A stretch of 64,000 nt of DNA from CBDFKU01 sp965248975 (GTDB taxonomy: Bacteria > Chloroflexota > Dehalococcoidia > Lucifugimonadales > JAGWBF01), in NCBI GenBank assembly GCA_965248975.1, contig CBDFKU010000016.1, forward strand, positions 198,180 through 262,179, written 5' to 3'. Under the pieces are notes generated by a model. The model saw only the letters and a list, made by a program, of their open reading frames with translations, was not told the DNA's origin and searched no databases. Shown piece by piece: positions 43,971 through 53,305 of this stretch (within the stretch, counting starts at the first letter, position 1; each line of letters opens with the position of its first letter). The position numbers were made by a program, and so were the translations under genes.

Positions 43971-44906
43971 TCAGGACAGCGGTGAGGCTAAAATAAGAGA
44001 GTCTACCGCTGGGGTGTCTCGTAAACCTTCATCCGATGGTAAGGCTCGTGGAAGTTCCAGTAAACACCTTTGTGGGCTCACTGCTTGGAATACCTGACCC
44101 GGTGACCGATAGCCCAGGGCTTGATGGGGCCGCTCTTGGTTGTAGAAGGCCAGATAAGCCCCAATCCCCTTTCTGGCCTCAGTCCCATTTTGGTATGCCT
44201 TCAGGTACACCTCCTCGTACTTGATGCTGCGCCACAGCCGTTCCACGAAGACGTTGTCCATGCACCGGCCCCTGCCGTCCATGCTCACTTGAACGCCTTG
44301 CGCCAGCAGCATGCTGGTGAAGGCCTCGCTGGTGAACTGGCTGCCCTGGTCGGTGTTGAAGATCTGTGGCCGACCCTTGCTCAAGGCCTCTTCCAGAGCC
44401 GCAACACAGAAGTCTACCTCCAGGGTGTTGGACAGCCGCCAGGCCAGCACGTAGCGGCTGTGCCAGTCCATGATGGCCACCAAGTAGAGGAAACCCCGAG
44501 CCATGGGTATGTAGGTGATGTCGGTGGCCCACACCTGGTTGACCCGGTTGATCTCCAGCCCCCTGAGCAAGTACGGATAGACCTTATGCCCTGGGTTTGG
44601 CTTGCTGGTGTTGGGACGCCGGTAGATGGCCTCCAGGCCTATCAGCTGCATCAGCCGGCGGACCCGCTTGCGGTTGACCTGGTGTCCGTGATTTCTGAGC
44701 CAGGCAGTCATCCTTCTGGATCCGTAGAAAGGTGTCTTCAGGTACTGTTGGTCTATGAGGGCCATCAACTCCAAGTCCTCGGCGCCGGCCTCGGTTGGCA
44801 GGTAGTACAACGAGGAGCGGCTGATACCCAGCAAGGCGCACTGGCGCACCAGAGACAGCTTCGGTTCTTCTCGGTCAATCATGGCCCGGCGTTGGGACCG
44901 GCTCAC
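43971..44906 (-). CDS. IS3-family transposase OrfB
   Basis: 311 residues, GTG start overlapping the orfA stop. The HTH_21-type region (TPFYGSRRMTAWLRNHGH) is followed by the rve core with triad residues in WATDITYIPM, NTDQGSQFTS and DNVFVERLWRSIKYEEVY. It includes the conserved NQERPHQALGYRSP end. It appears intact and potentially active. Confidence 0.93.
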   Translation of the reverse strand: MSRSQRRAMIDREEPKLSLVRQCALLGISRSSLYYLPTEAGAEDLELMALIDQQYLKTPFYGSRRMTAWLRNHGHQVNRKRVRRLMQLIGLEAIYRRPNTSKPNPGHKVYPYLLRGLEINRVNQVWATDITYIPMARGFLYLVAIMDWHSRYVLAWRLSNTLEVDFCVAALEEALSKGRPQIFNTDQGSQFTSEAFTSMLLAQGVQVSMDGRGRCMDNVFVERLWRSIKYEEVYLKAYQNGTEARKGIGAYLAFYNQERPHQALGYRSPGQVFQAVSPQRCLLELPRALPSDEGLRDTPAVDSLILASPLS

Positions 44907-45187
44907 AACCCGAAGCTCCGTGACAAAAAATCCCGTTCCACCTTGAGCTGCCCAATCTGTTGGTAGAGCTGGGCAGTGAGGACCTCTTGGTCCTTCTCCT
45001 GGCGTCCAGCACCATTTTCAAAGAGGTGCGGCGCCCCCTGAGTCAAGGCCTTCTTCCAGGCATGGATCTGGCTCGGGTGGACTTCAAACCGGCTGGCCAG
45101 CTCTGCAATGGTGTGCTCCCCCTGGAGCGCGTCCAAAGCCACTTTGGCCTTGAAGACTGGGCTGTGCTTCTTACGTGTTTGCTTCAT
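44903..45187 (-). CDS. IS3-family OrfA (HTH protein)
   Basis: 94 residues: KKHSPVFKAKVALDALQGEH, then ELASRFEVHPSQIHAWKKAL, a Transposase_8 HTH, followed by a leucine-zipper-like helix. ATG 45187 follows AAGGAGCAGGAC. It ends inside a T-run that can shift reading into orfB. Confidence 0.92.
   Translation of the reverse strand: MKQTRKKHSPVFKAKVALDALQGEHTIAELASRFEVHPSQIHAWKKALTQGAPHLFENGAGRQEKDQEVLTAQLYQQIGQLKVERDFLSRSFGL
44924..44930 (-). other. T TTT TTG frameshift heptamer in IS3 orfA
   Basis: The codons GAT TTT TTG contain the X-XXY-YYZ heptamer TTTTTTG in the zero frame. A -1 shift continues through VTELRVVSRSQRRAM directly into orfB, giving a fused transposase. Confidence 0.75.
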
Positions 45188-45261
45188 GTCCTGCTCCTTG
45201 TTTCCGTCCTATTTTAGGAGCGGGACTCTCTCTTAGCCACCTGTCCGAATTTTGGGGTCCA

Positions 45262-48200
45262 CCTCATTCTGACAGATATCGGCGCATCGAGTCGACTGTT
45301 GTTCTCAACCACATACACACAAGTGCTCAGCTTGGCTTCGAAGAAAACTCGGTTTCTAGGGTCGTCTTTCTGAGGGAATGCGGCGACCGAGCGTAAGATG
45401 CCACTGGTCAGCAGGCGACGCCTTAGTGACTCCGTGAACTTATCGGCTAGCAAGCCCATGGGTACGATGAAGCTGTGGCGTCCGCCCGATGCGAGTAGTG
45501 AAACGGAACGAAGTACGAAGGGGCGATACACATTAATCCTGCCCCCGCGAGCGTCAGCGTATATCTGCTGCGTCCTGATGAAGTCCTTCTCCGGGAGAGC
45601 TCGTCCGGCGGCGTCCTCGCTAAGTTCCTCGTACGGAGGATTCCCAACCACAGCATCGAAGCCCTGTTCCTCTTTGGGCTTCCAACCACCTCCTGCAAGG
45701 TCAACAAACGCCTCAGGGAACTCCAAGTCCCAATGGAAGAACCGCATCTCACTGCCAATTTCACCTCCCAGCGAGATAGTTTCTCGATACTCAGGCCCAG
45801 CACCGGCTGACCTAATCTGGTCAACCAAGTCACCGCCGGCCAGAGTTAGGTACTGCCGGGCCTTTGCATTGCCGAAGTGTTGGCTCACCCAGATGTCCAA
45901 CGCGGACTTGTAGGGAGCCTGGGACTCTTCGAACTCGGCGAATAACGAGTGGCTGCGCTCGGCCTGCTCGACCGTGGCATCTGGGATGCGGCGCAACTCC
46001 TCTATCGTGGCTGTCGCGGCCAACAGTCCCTGGAACGGGCCGCCGAACAGATCGGCCACGTGTCCTTTCTGCTGCTCAGCTAATTCAGACTCGACTTCCT
46101 GAACCGTCGTGCCGATGAGGGAGTTACCGCATTTGAGATGGTGGTCCAGAAATGATAAGGGCGCGCCTATCGTGAAACAGTCCAACCAGAGCGATACCTT
46201 AGCTAGCTCAACCGCCATCGGGTTCAGGTCAACCCCGTACACACACCGCTTGAGCACGTGCCTTTTGAGAAGATTGATATCCGTGAGCCGGCCGGTATCC
46301 ACAGTGACCCCCTGCCTCTCCATCTCCCCGATGATCGACTCACGGGTGTCCTGGAGGTACTTCGTCACCGGGTTCCACGGGAAAGCCCGCAGGAATCCCT
46401 CTCGCTCCCCAAGAATCCGGTCACAGATGAAGTCCACCGCTTCCACCAGGAAATGGCCGGATCCCATGGCGGGATCGAGCACCTTCAGGTCGAACAGGTC
46501 ATCGACCAGCCCCTCGTAGGTGTTCGCAACCTTGGCGGGGTCATCTGGCTTCATCCCCTGCTTCCTGAAGCTTTCAGCGCGCGCCACCGCCTTTTTATAG
46601 GCCTGTTGCGCACCCCGGAACGTAGGGCGCAGCTTCTCGAATTTCTCCGCCAGCACCGGCCCCACCGTGTTTTCAACGATGTACTTCACGATATGGTCAG
46701 GAGTGTAGTAGGAACCGGATGCCTTCCTTTCTGAGCGGTCGTTCTCAAGATAAACATCCCCAGGGTTATAGACGCGTTCCACGGCGTTCCGTCCGCGTCC
46801 ATCAGTCAGGACTCTCCGTCCGGCCTTAGCGGCCTCCTCGTAGGGGATGACCTCTTCGGTCTTCTTACCCTTGACCACGGCCATCTTCTGAGGCGCGATT
46901 CGCACCTTGAACTCCAGCAATCCCTCATAGATGGAGCCAAGCTGCCGCACGCCCAAGGACTTGTAGTCGATGAAAGCCAGGTCCTGACGCTTGTCATCCA
47001 CGTCCCGGGCCAGCAGGTCAAGGCCCAGCGCCAAGTAGTAATCCGGTATCTTGTGCGTCGCGAGGAAGCGGGCGGTCTCAGCTTCCTGAGTGTGGTCGTC
47101 AGTGTGGGGCTTGGTGATGAACAGGCCACCGTTATAGAGTGGCACGTTCAGTTCCCGGCTGCCCCGGTCGATGACCTCGAAAAGGGCCATAAGCCGATCG
47201 TACAGCTCAGTGGCGTCTGCGGAGGAGCAGTAGGCTTTTCCAAGTCTGCCTGGAGCAGCATCGGCTATGTTTCCACCCTGCTCTGCGATATCCTCCTTGA
47301 GCTTGGTGAAGCTCTGATCCCAATAGCCCCTTACTTCCTTCACTGGCAGCAGGCCGCGTGATTCTGCGTATAGAAGGAACAGCGCCCGGTACAAGAGAGT
47401 TAACGTTCCGTTGAAGACCTGCCGGCGAAAATCCTCGTCGGGCTCACGCTTCAGGGAAAGCTGCTCTACGATAGGCAGCAGAGACGATTGAAGAGGGCCA
47501 GTCATCCCGGCCTGGCCTTTGAGATGCTCTATGAATCCAGTAGCGAACTGTGGGAAGGCTTCCTCGAAAACCCGCTCCTTCAGCCGTTCGCCTAGACCCT
47601 TGGCATAGGAGTCGCTTTCGTCCAGCAACCGGTCAAGGAAGCTTAAATTCCTGGTTTGCCCCGCTGTCTGGACCTCTCTGGTTACGAAAGCGCTCAGCCG
47701 AAAGAATAGCCAGAAGTATCGGAAGGCCTCGTTGGGGTCGGCCATGGCAAGCGTTTCTTCGAGGTCGATCTCATAGTAATTGGTGGAGCGGGAGTGGGTC
47801 TTGGCCGAGTAGAGACGCCAGAGCTTGCCATTGGTGACAATGGCCCAAGGCGCCTCGCTGGACTCCAACGCGGTGACGACCCGAGCTCCAGGGTTTTCGT
47901 CAGGAGACCCCGTATCGCGGGTCTCATCTCTCCCATCGAGATATCGATTCCAGGAATAGGCGAGGCACGCGGCAACTGGTTTTTCAGGCCCGTTCGGAGC
48001 ATATAGGCGGTAGTCCTGGGCCTCGCCTCCAGGCACCGCGGCCACACGGAACCCCAGCGCCTCAAGGGCAGGTTCGACCAGAGAATGGACAGTCGCCCCT
48101 ATGTTTTGATCGGCGTCGGGCTGACGAGCCGCCGTGAGCAAGTCCCGTAGACGATGGTATGTGTCTTCAGGGCGCTCACTCCACTCATTGAGTTCTGGCA

Positions 48201-48798
48201 GACGCTCGTTCAGGTAGTAGTCCGAAAAGAGAGCGCGATTGTTATACAGGGGTTCGGACCAATCTGCCACGGTATAGGCGGAAATGAGTTTTTCGTACTG
48301 GGCGTCGGCGTCCGCCTCGGTGTATGTGAAACGGCGGAGCACTCGTAATTGGACCTGGGTCGGGTTCCTACGGTTGACGGTAAGAACTCGTGGCCGCACC
48401 GTTACCTGACGGGTTGACATAGGAGACGCGGCAAGCCCTGGTAGTGACCGTTGCAGCAGTACGAAGTCGATGCGTTCGTAATCGTCTGTGAGCACAAGGA
48501 GATAGTTTCCGGCTCGGTTCCTAAGCGCCCGTGCCAGTCCATGGGTGGCGGCCACTGTCACCGAGTGCAACTCGATCAAGTAAACGTCTAGCGGCTCCGC
48601 GCCGTCATCATGCAGGGCGACGCGTTCGATGTGTCTGACCTGACTCTCCAGCGCCGCTGCGGTAATGCCCATCGCAGCCGCGCTCTGGGATTGCCGGCTG
48701 TCCGTCCGATAGCCAAGCGCGGCAAAGAATGCGACCACTCCGTCTCGTGTCGCCAAGGTCTGCACGTCGGCCGTAGATATGTTCTTGTCGTCAGTCAC
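45262..48798 (-). pseudogene. Eco57I-type DNA adenine methyltransferase, N-terminal part (IS-split)
   Basis: About 1,179 residues before the IS edge; the last few residues of the open frame (to 45214) are IS sequence. It starts at GTG 48798 behind GTGAGG. The AdoMet motif I LDPAMGSGHFLVEA is near residue 773, VYGVDLNPMAVELAKVSLWL follows, and the N6-adenine motif IV VVGNPPYEELS is near 1050. The N-terminal region has the place of a PD-ExK nuclease (VAACLAYSWNRYLDGRD), but the expected ExK residues are not seen. With the C-terminal part the enzyme would be about 1,580 residues. Methyltransferases of this size beside PLD-helicases belong to BREX/DISARM-like or type IIG defence systems; which one is not resolved. 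Confidence 0.82.
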
Positions 48799-48883
48799 GT
48801 GGCCTCACATTATTGTGGTCTGGACACCAACGCGCGCCAGAACGCCGCTACCAATAAGGTAGGAGAAATGGGCAGCTTGCTGT

Positions 48884-48912
48884 TTGACATTATCCAATGT
48901 TAGCCGTATCGT
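48884..48912 (+). promoter_or_regulatory. Promoter for the AbiEi gene
   Basis: TTGACA (48884-48889), a 17-base spacer, and TATCGT (48907-48912), 50 bases before the ATG. AbiEi proteins usually repress their own promoter. Confidence 0.55.
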
Positions 48913-48962
48913 TGCAAGCACTTTGAATCAGAATTAACCGTGTTCGGTTTGGAACAGGGCCA

Positions 48963-49802
48963 ATGGCGACCATCGCAAGACCCAAGCAATCTCTGGTCGG
49001 AATCGAGCTCGTCCGGCTGCTCGCCTATGAGGGAGACCGTATCTTCACGACGAACCGGGCCAGGGAACTGGCCCCACGCGTGGGGCTTAGGGATTCCTAC
49101 CTCTTGGAGGCCCTCTATCACCTTCGGCGGAATGACTGGATCGTCTCGCTACGCCGGGGTCTCTACGCGCTGTCGTCTACGGTCCCAGGTGTCACGCTCG
49201 CCCACGAGTTCGAGGTCGCAGTGGCCCTGGTGAATCCCGCTACCATCTCCCATTGGTCGGCCCTACACTACCACGGCCTGACAGAACAAGCGCCCAGAAC
49301 GATATTTGTCCTCACGACAACCGAGGCTTCGGTCCCACGCGTGCGGCGGGCTGGGAGCAACCATACCGGAGCCGGCTACCCGGTAGGGGACACCACTTAC
49401 CGGTTCGTCCAGGTGAAGCCGGAACGCTTCTTTGGTGCTGAGAAGGTGTGGGTCGGTGATGCCCGTGTGTCGGTCACTGACCTTGAGCGGACTTTGCTGG
49501 ATGGCCTCTTAATGCCCCATTGCTACGGCGACTTTGCCGAGGTTCTCCACGCCTTCCAAGTAGGTATAGATCGGCTGGACATTGGGCGGATCACCCACTA
49601 CGCTCTACGGCTAGGTACTGCAACCGCAAAGCGTCTGGGCTGGGTTCTCGAATACCACGGCTGCGAATCTCCTGAGGTCGAACAACTCGCTGCGGCTCCC
49701 GTCAAGGGCTACCGCACACTCGATCCTACCGGACCGAGAAAGGGGCCTTGCAACGGCCGTTGGATGATCCAGGAGAACCTGCCGGGGATGGTCGATCCAT
49801 GA
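48963..49802 (+). CDS. abiEi: Type IV antitoxin AbiEi-like protein
   Basis: 279 residues. The N-terminal winged helix (NRARELAPRVGLRDSYLLEA then LRRNDWIVSLRRGLYAL) is followed by the AbiEi C-terminal domain (NPATISHWSALHYHGLTEQ, TIFVLTTTE, VSVTDLERTLLDGLLMPHCY). AbiEi blocks the AbiEii nucleotidyltransferase toxin and represses the operon. The stop overlaps the ATG of what should be the toxin gene (ATGA), but only a stub of that gene remains. Confidence 0.88.
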   Translation: MATIARPKQSLVGIELVRLLAYEGDRIFTTNRARELAPRVGLRDSYLLEALYHLRRNDWIVSLRRGLYALSSTVPGVTLAHEFEVAVALVNPATISHWSALHYHGLTEQAPRTIFVLTTTEASVPRVRRAGSNHTGAGYPVGDTTYRFVQVKPERFFGAEKVWVGDARVSVTDLERTLLDGLLMPHCYGDFAEVLHAFQVGIDRLDIGRITHYALRLGTATAKRLGWVLEYHGCESPEVEQLAAAPVKGYRTLDPTGPRKGPCNGRWMIQENLPGMVDP

Positions 49803-49996
49803 AACCGCTTCGTACCTGCCTACGGGAGGCAGGGCCGAGTCTGGGACAAGTAGCTTCCCCCATAAGTCCCAGGGTTGCCCTCTCTCGAGACAATTACTCG
49901 ACGTATTACAACGTGACCCTCAATTCGAACGTGGTACTGCCTACCGTCAACTCAGGCCCGCCTGTCGAGACTCGAATCAGTCAAGCCAGACCCTAA
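49799..49996 (+). pseudogene. AbiEii toxin remnant (5' end only)
   Basis: Begins MKPLRTCLREA, a plausible start for an AbiEii toxin in the correct coupled position, then diverges into sequence without similarity and stops after 65 residues. No nucleotidyltransferase motif is present. From about 49850 to 50107 I recognise nothing further. The loss is probably linked to the recombinase-bearing insertions to the right. Confidence 0.5.
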
Positions 49997-50107
49997 GGCG
50001 CTGGCTCGTTGGTCTGGGGTGCCTAAACAGTTAGGAGATTCCACCTTCTCCGTTCGTTGCATCCAGATCTACCGCCCACGAATACCGCAGTGTTTTGTTT
50101 CGATTGA

Positions 50108-50464
50108 ATAATCGGGACCCTGGCCCAGGAGGTCACGCGGGGGATGCGGGAGGCCGCTTCCAGGGGCTTCTGGGTGGCCAGCCGGGTGCCTTACGGCTAC
50201 AACAAGCTCATGGTGCAGGACGGGGCCAAGAAGCGCCCCACCCTGAAACCCGACCCCGCAACCGCTCCCGTGGTGAAGCGCATCTTCGGAATGGCCGAAT
50301 CGGGGAAGGGGATTACGGACATCGCCCGGACCCTCAACGACGAGGGCATCGCCAACCCCACGGGCAGGCTCTGGTCCAAGAACGGGGTGCACATCATCCT
50401 CAGGAACGAGACGTACGCCGGAGCTCTGGTTCGGGGTTTCCAATTGCGACTAAATCATCAGTAG
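50108..50464 (+). pseudogene. Serine recombinase fragment (Recombinase domain)
   Basis: The frame is open after TGA 50105-50107 and reads LAQEVTRGMREAASRGFWVA, RVPYGYNK, GITDIARTLNDEGIANPTGR and IILRNETYAGALV. This is the middle Recombinase (PF07508) domain of a large serine recombinase. The catalytic domain is missing upstream. After about 50435 the sequence becomes that of the neighbouring element. A relic of an older element that was invaded at this point. Confidence 0.75.
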
Positions 50465-52007
50465 GGATGCCCAACGTGATGACTACGTTGTTATCCCGGT
50501 CGATCATGACCCGGTCGAGAAGGATTTGCAACACGTCCCGCCGCTCCTCGGAGGGCAGATCGTCAAGGCCCTCGCCGACCTTCTCTGCCCACTCGAGAAC
50601 GTACTCCATCAGCACTCGCCGCTCGACCTCGGCCGACTCCCGTGCGCGGTAGTCATCCAGCTTCGCGCGGAGGTTCTCCAAGCGCTCGGTGATGAACTTG
50701 CGTTGATGGTCGAGTTGGCTCTCGGTGATCTTCCCCGACACGTACAATCTGATCGCCCGGTCCTCTTCCAGTTGGATGTTTTGCAGGTCGCGCTCCGTCC
50801 TGGCTACCTGCTTCGCCATCTCGCCGTCTTCACTGGTGTCGAGAGCGTCGATGCCAGCGATGAGGAGGTCGCGGTCCTGCACGACCCTCTTGACCTGGCC
50901 CCAAACAAGCTCCTCCAGCCGCTCCGCCCTGATATAGGAGCGATTCCGGCAGTTGAGGCGGAACTTCTGCACCCCGTAGCATCTGTAGTACCGGCGAGGG
51001 GGGTCCAGGTCGTACTTGTAGACCTTGCCGTTGTATTTCACGGTCTGGCGTCTTGTCGTGCGGCATCCGAAGAGCATCCCGCACTCCGCGCACCTGACCA
51101 TGTGCTGCAACAGGTAGAACGCCTTTGTGTTGCGCGTGGGCGGCGTCCACCGTTGCTTCCTGAGGCTCTGAACCCGCCCCCACGTCTCATCGTCCACTAT
51201 CGGCGGGAACGGGACCCCGACCCAGGCATCCTTCGGCTGCTCGTATACCTTCGTCCCGTCGTCCGTCGAGACATGACGGGCCTTGCCGTACCACCAGGTG
51301 CCCTTGTAGGTCTCATTCCGCAGAATGCGCTGGACCTGCGAATCATGCCACTGCTTGCCCGGCGTCCCCGGGGGGACCTCATCTTCGTCGAGCTGCCGTG
51401 CGATGGCGCGGGCGCCCATTCCGTCATGGATGTAGCGATGGTAGATGCGCCGCACGATCTGCGCCTTCTCCTGGTTCACCTGGGGCGTGCCGTCTTCTGC
51501 TATCGTGTATCCATACGGCACCTGGCTGGTTGGTATTCGCCCCCGTTTGGCCGCCCCCCTCTTTCCCATTGACGCCCTCTCCCGGAAGTTGTCAAGCTCT
51601 ATCTTGCCGATGGCCGCCATGAGGCCGAAGGTCTTCATGTCGATGGCGTCCATGACGGCCTCAAGCTGTATCTGGTGGGCCTCGACGACCTCCATGAGTG
51701 CTGCGGCGGGGTACATGCCCCGGCTCAGGCGGTCGGACTTCCAGCAGACGATGGTGTCGAAGCGTCCGCTCCTGGCGTCGGTCAGCATCCTCTGGAACTC
51801 GGGACGCTTCTTTGACCAGCCCCTGCCGACCTCCTGGTAGCGGGCGATGATGGTCAGCCCCTTGCCTTCGCAGTAGGCTTCCATCTCGGAGGTCTGCTCG
51901 GAGATGGATGTCTTGTCCTCCCCGTCCTGGCTCTTGTCCGATACGCGGGCGTAGATTGCCGCCCTCTTGCCGTTTGCCTGCTGTTGCTGTGCTGTGGTTC
52001 CCGCCAC
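50400..52007 (-). CDS. Large serine recombinase (integrase of the element)
   Basis: 535 residues. The resolvase domain starts at AAIYARVSDKSQDGEDKTSI, with the nucleophilic serine in ARVS, and has the conserved VCWKSDRLSRG. The Recombinase domain has VPYGYTI, MGARAIARQLDEDEVP and RILRNETYKGTWWYG. The zinc ribbon CAECGMLFGCR ... YYRCYGV is followed by a long coiled coil (about 370-470). GTG 52007 is preceded by AAAGGAGGAGATC. It integrates and excises the element between att sites. A terminator just upstream isolates its transcription from the rest of the element. Confidence 0.93.
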   Translation of the reverse strand: MAGTTAQQQQANGKRAAIYARVSDKSQDGEDKTSISEQTSEMEAYCEGKGLTIIARYQEVGRGWSKKRPEFQRMLTDARSGRFDTIVCWKSDRLSRGMYPAAALMEVVEAHQIQLEAVMDAIDMKTFGLMAAIGKIELDNFRERASMGKRGAAKRGRIPTSQVPYGYTIAEDGTPQVNQEKAQIVRRIYHRYIHDGMGARAIARQLDEDEVPPGTPGKQWHDSQVQRILRNETYKGTWWYGKARHVSTDDGTKVYEQPKDAWVGVPFPPIVDDETWGRVQSLRKQRWTPPTRNTKAFYLLQHMVRCAECGMLFGCRTTRRQTVKYNGKVYKYDLDPPRRYYRCYGVQKFRLNCRNRSYIRAERLEELVWGQVKRVVQDRDLLIAGIDALDTSEDGEMAKQVARTERDLQNIQLEEDRAIRLYVSGKITESQLDHQRKFITERLENLRAKLDDYRARESAEVERRVLMEYVLEWAEKVGEGLDDLPSEERRDVLQILLDRVMIDRDNNVVITLGIPTDDLVAIGNPEPELRRTSRS

Positions 52008-52042
52008 GATCTCCTCCTTTCATTCTCGTACCCTGTGAAACC

Positions 52043-52074
52043 AAAAAAGACCCGCCTCCTGTCGGGAGCGGGTC
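52043..52074 (-). terminator. Intrinsic terminator upstream of the recombinase
   Basis: On the minus strand GACCCGCTCCC ... GGAGGCGGGTC forms a stem of 10 pairs with one mismatch or bulge, followed by TTTTTT. It would stop readthrough from the cargo genes into the recombinase. Confidence 0.8.
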
Positions 52075-52099
52075 TGCGAGTAGTACAATTACTTCGCAT

Positions 52100-52117
52100 C
52101 ACCTGACCGATCAGGTG
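52100..52117. promoter_or_regulatory. Perfect inverted repeat, possible operator
   Basis: CACCTGA CCGA TCAGGTG, 7-base arms around 4 bases, lies 93 bases before the recombinase start and beyond the terminator. It is suitable for a dimeric HTH regulator such as those at 54.7-55.6 kb. Confidence 0.45.
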
Positions 52118-52312
52118 GCGCCGCGGCCCGGGGTGTTGTAAGCATCGCCGGGCCAACTTCTGCCCCTAATCATACCTGATTGGCGCGGCGGCGTCAAAGC
52201 GCGTCACCGTGCAGGCCGCAACTCCTCGTCTTGGATCGGCTGCTCCTGGACCCAAGTACTCAAGAAAATTGAATATGTGGAATTTCCTTGTTTAATGGAT
52301 AAGGCACATCTT

Positions 52313-52539
52313 TCACGGCTTGCAATACTTACAACCTTTGGAGTCTTCCCAACCTTTAGCTTGTGCCCGTTGAAAGGCTTTCTCTCTCGTTGCGAATGGT
52401 CTACCTGGGCCTGGCAGCCAGCGACCATTCGACCGCCATCCTGCGGCTGGGTACCGCGGCCGTGTTTGCAAGATGGACATGAGTCTATGTGGACTCTTGC
52501 CCGCTCGTGGGTCCAATTCTCGTAGACGTAATAGCCCAT
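52313..52539 (-). pseudogene. Small zinc-binding protein, frameshifted
   Basis: The N-terminal frame from ATG 52539 reads MGYYVYENWTHERARVHIDS, CPSCKHGRG. After about 52430 the sense continues in another frame as NGRWLPGPGRPFATREKAFQ and KGCKYCKP, ending at 52313. Together this gives a 75-residue protein with two CxxC pairs and a central GPF segment, an arrangement seen in short zinc proteins on mobile elements. Read straight on, the first frame gives an unlikely tail to 52204. Confidence 0.55.
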
Positions 52540-52632
52540 GATGCCACCTTCTACAGTAATCCTGCCCCACTTTTGATTCGAGGCGGCACTTTTGGTGCAA
52601 AGCCTCTTGGAGCAGAACTTCCGCGCCCTTTC

Positions 52633-53037
52633 CTACCAGACGGTCTCTATCTGCACAGAAGCTGTAAGGGTCTCGTCCCGCGTCACCACCGGCGCGTCAA
52701 GGGCCGCTGCCTCGGCGGCGATGAGCCGGTCGTGCATCTCCGGTATCTCCGGGAAGCGGTCCAGCCTCTCAAGCTGCGCCCTGCCCAGGTCGGACAGCTC
52801 TATCCCGCCCACTGCGTCCAACGCCGCCAGCAGATCGGAGGGAGGGATGGGCTGGCCCAGCTTGGCCGATAGGAAGTAGAACTCGGCCACCGCTATGGCG
52901 GGGACGATGATGGTCGCGTTGCCCGTCTCGGCAAGACGGAAGACGGCGGAGGCGGCGGTGGTGAGGCGCTCGGGCGAGCGGAGATACCACCACAGGGCGT
53001 GGGTGTCCACCACGAACCGGGCCGGACTATCCAGCAT
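52633..53037 (-). CDS. vapC: VapC-family PIN-domain toxin
   Basis: 134 residues from ATG 53037, chosen because GGAG lies eight bases upstream and FVVDTHALWWYLRSPERL is the standard PIN start. Acidic residues of the RNase site are visible in VVDTHAL, VAEFYFL, HDRLIAAEA and VVTRDETL. It ends with TAG. It starts inside the antitoxin gene (11-base overlap). Confidence 0.9.
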   Translation of the reverse strand: MLDSPARFVVDTHALWWYLRSPERLTTAASAVFRLAETGNATIIVPAIAVAEFYFLSAKLGQPIPPSDLLAALDAVGGIELSDLGRAQLERLDRFPEIPEMHDRLIAAEAAALDAPVVTRDETLTASVQIETVW

Positions 53038-53305
53038 GGCTGCGCTCCGGCTCTCCAGATGCCGGGGACCTGGGCTCCCAGAGCGTCTTGACATTCAGGA
53101 AATCCTCATAGGTCGCATCGGGCAGGTGGGACAGGGAGCCCTTCAACGTGCTGAGGGAAGGTTTCCCCTCGGTGGGTCCCTCTACAGGAGTGAGCCTGCC
53201 GCAAGGCTTTCCACGGCGGGTGATGATTACCTCCGCGCCGTCGTCCAGGTCTCTGAGTATCTCGCTGACCCTGGCTTTGAACTCTCTTATGCTGTACGTG
53301 GTCAT
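53027..53305 (-). CDS. Phd/YefM-family antitoxin
   Basis: 92 residues: MTTYSIREFKARVSEILRDL, GAEVIITRRGKPCGRL, then a flexible C-terminal part that would wrap the toxin. ATG 53305 is preceded by AGGAGG at seven bases. It pairs with the VapC toxin; the complex normally represses this promoter. Confidence 0.9.
   Translation of the reverse strand: MTTYSIREFKARVSEILRDLDDGAEVIITRRGKPCGRLTPVEGPTEGKPSLSTLKGSLSHLPDATYEDFLNVKTLWEPRSPASGEPERSHAG

Larger units (their letters stand above)
43959..45261 (-). mobile_element. Complete IS3-family element splitting a methyltransferase gene
   Basis: Length 1,303 bases with imperfect terminal repeats. The left end reads TGGACCCCATCATCAGGACA and the right end, inverted, TGGACCCCAAAATTCGGACA, followed by related GTGGCTAA-type bases. 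It carries orfA and orfB in the usual order. No clear target duplication is seen (flanks CAAG and CCTC). Confidence 0.88.

Noticed and set aside
43950..45270. Target duplication of the second IS3 element
   Set aside because: The flanking three to five bases do not match (CAAG versus CCTC).
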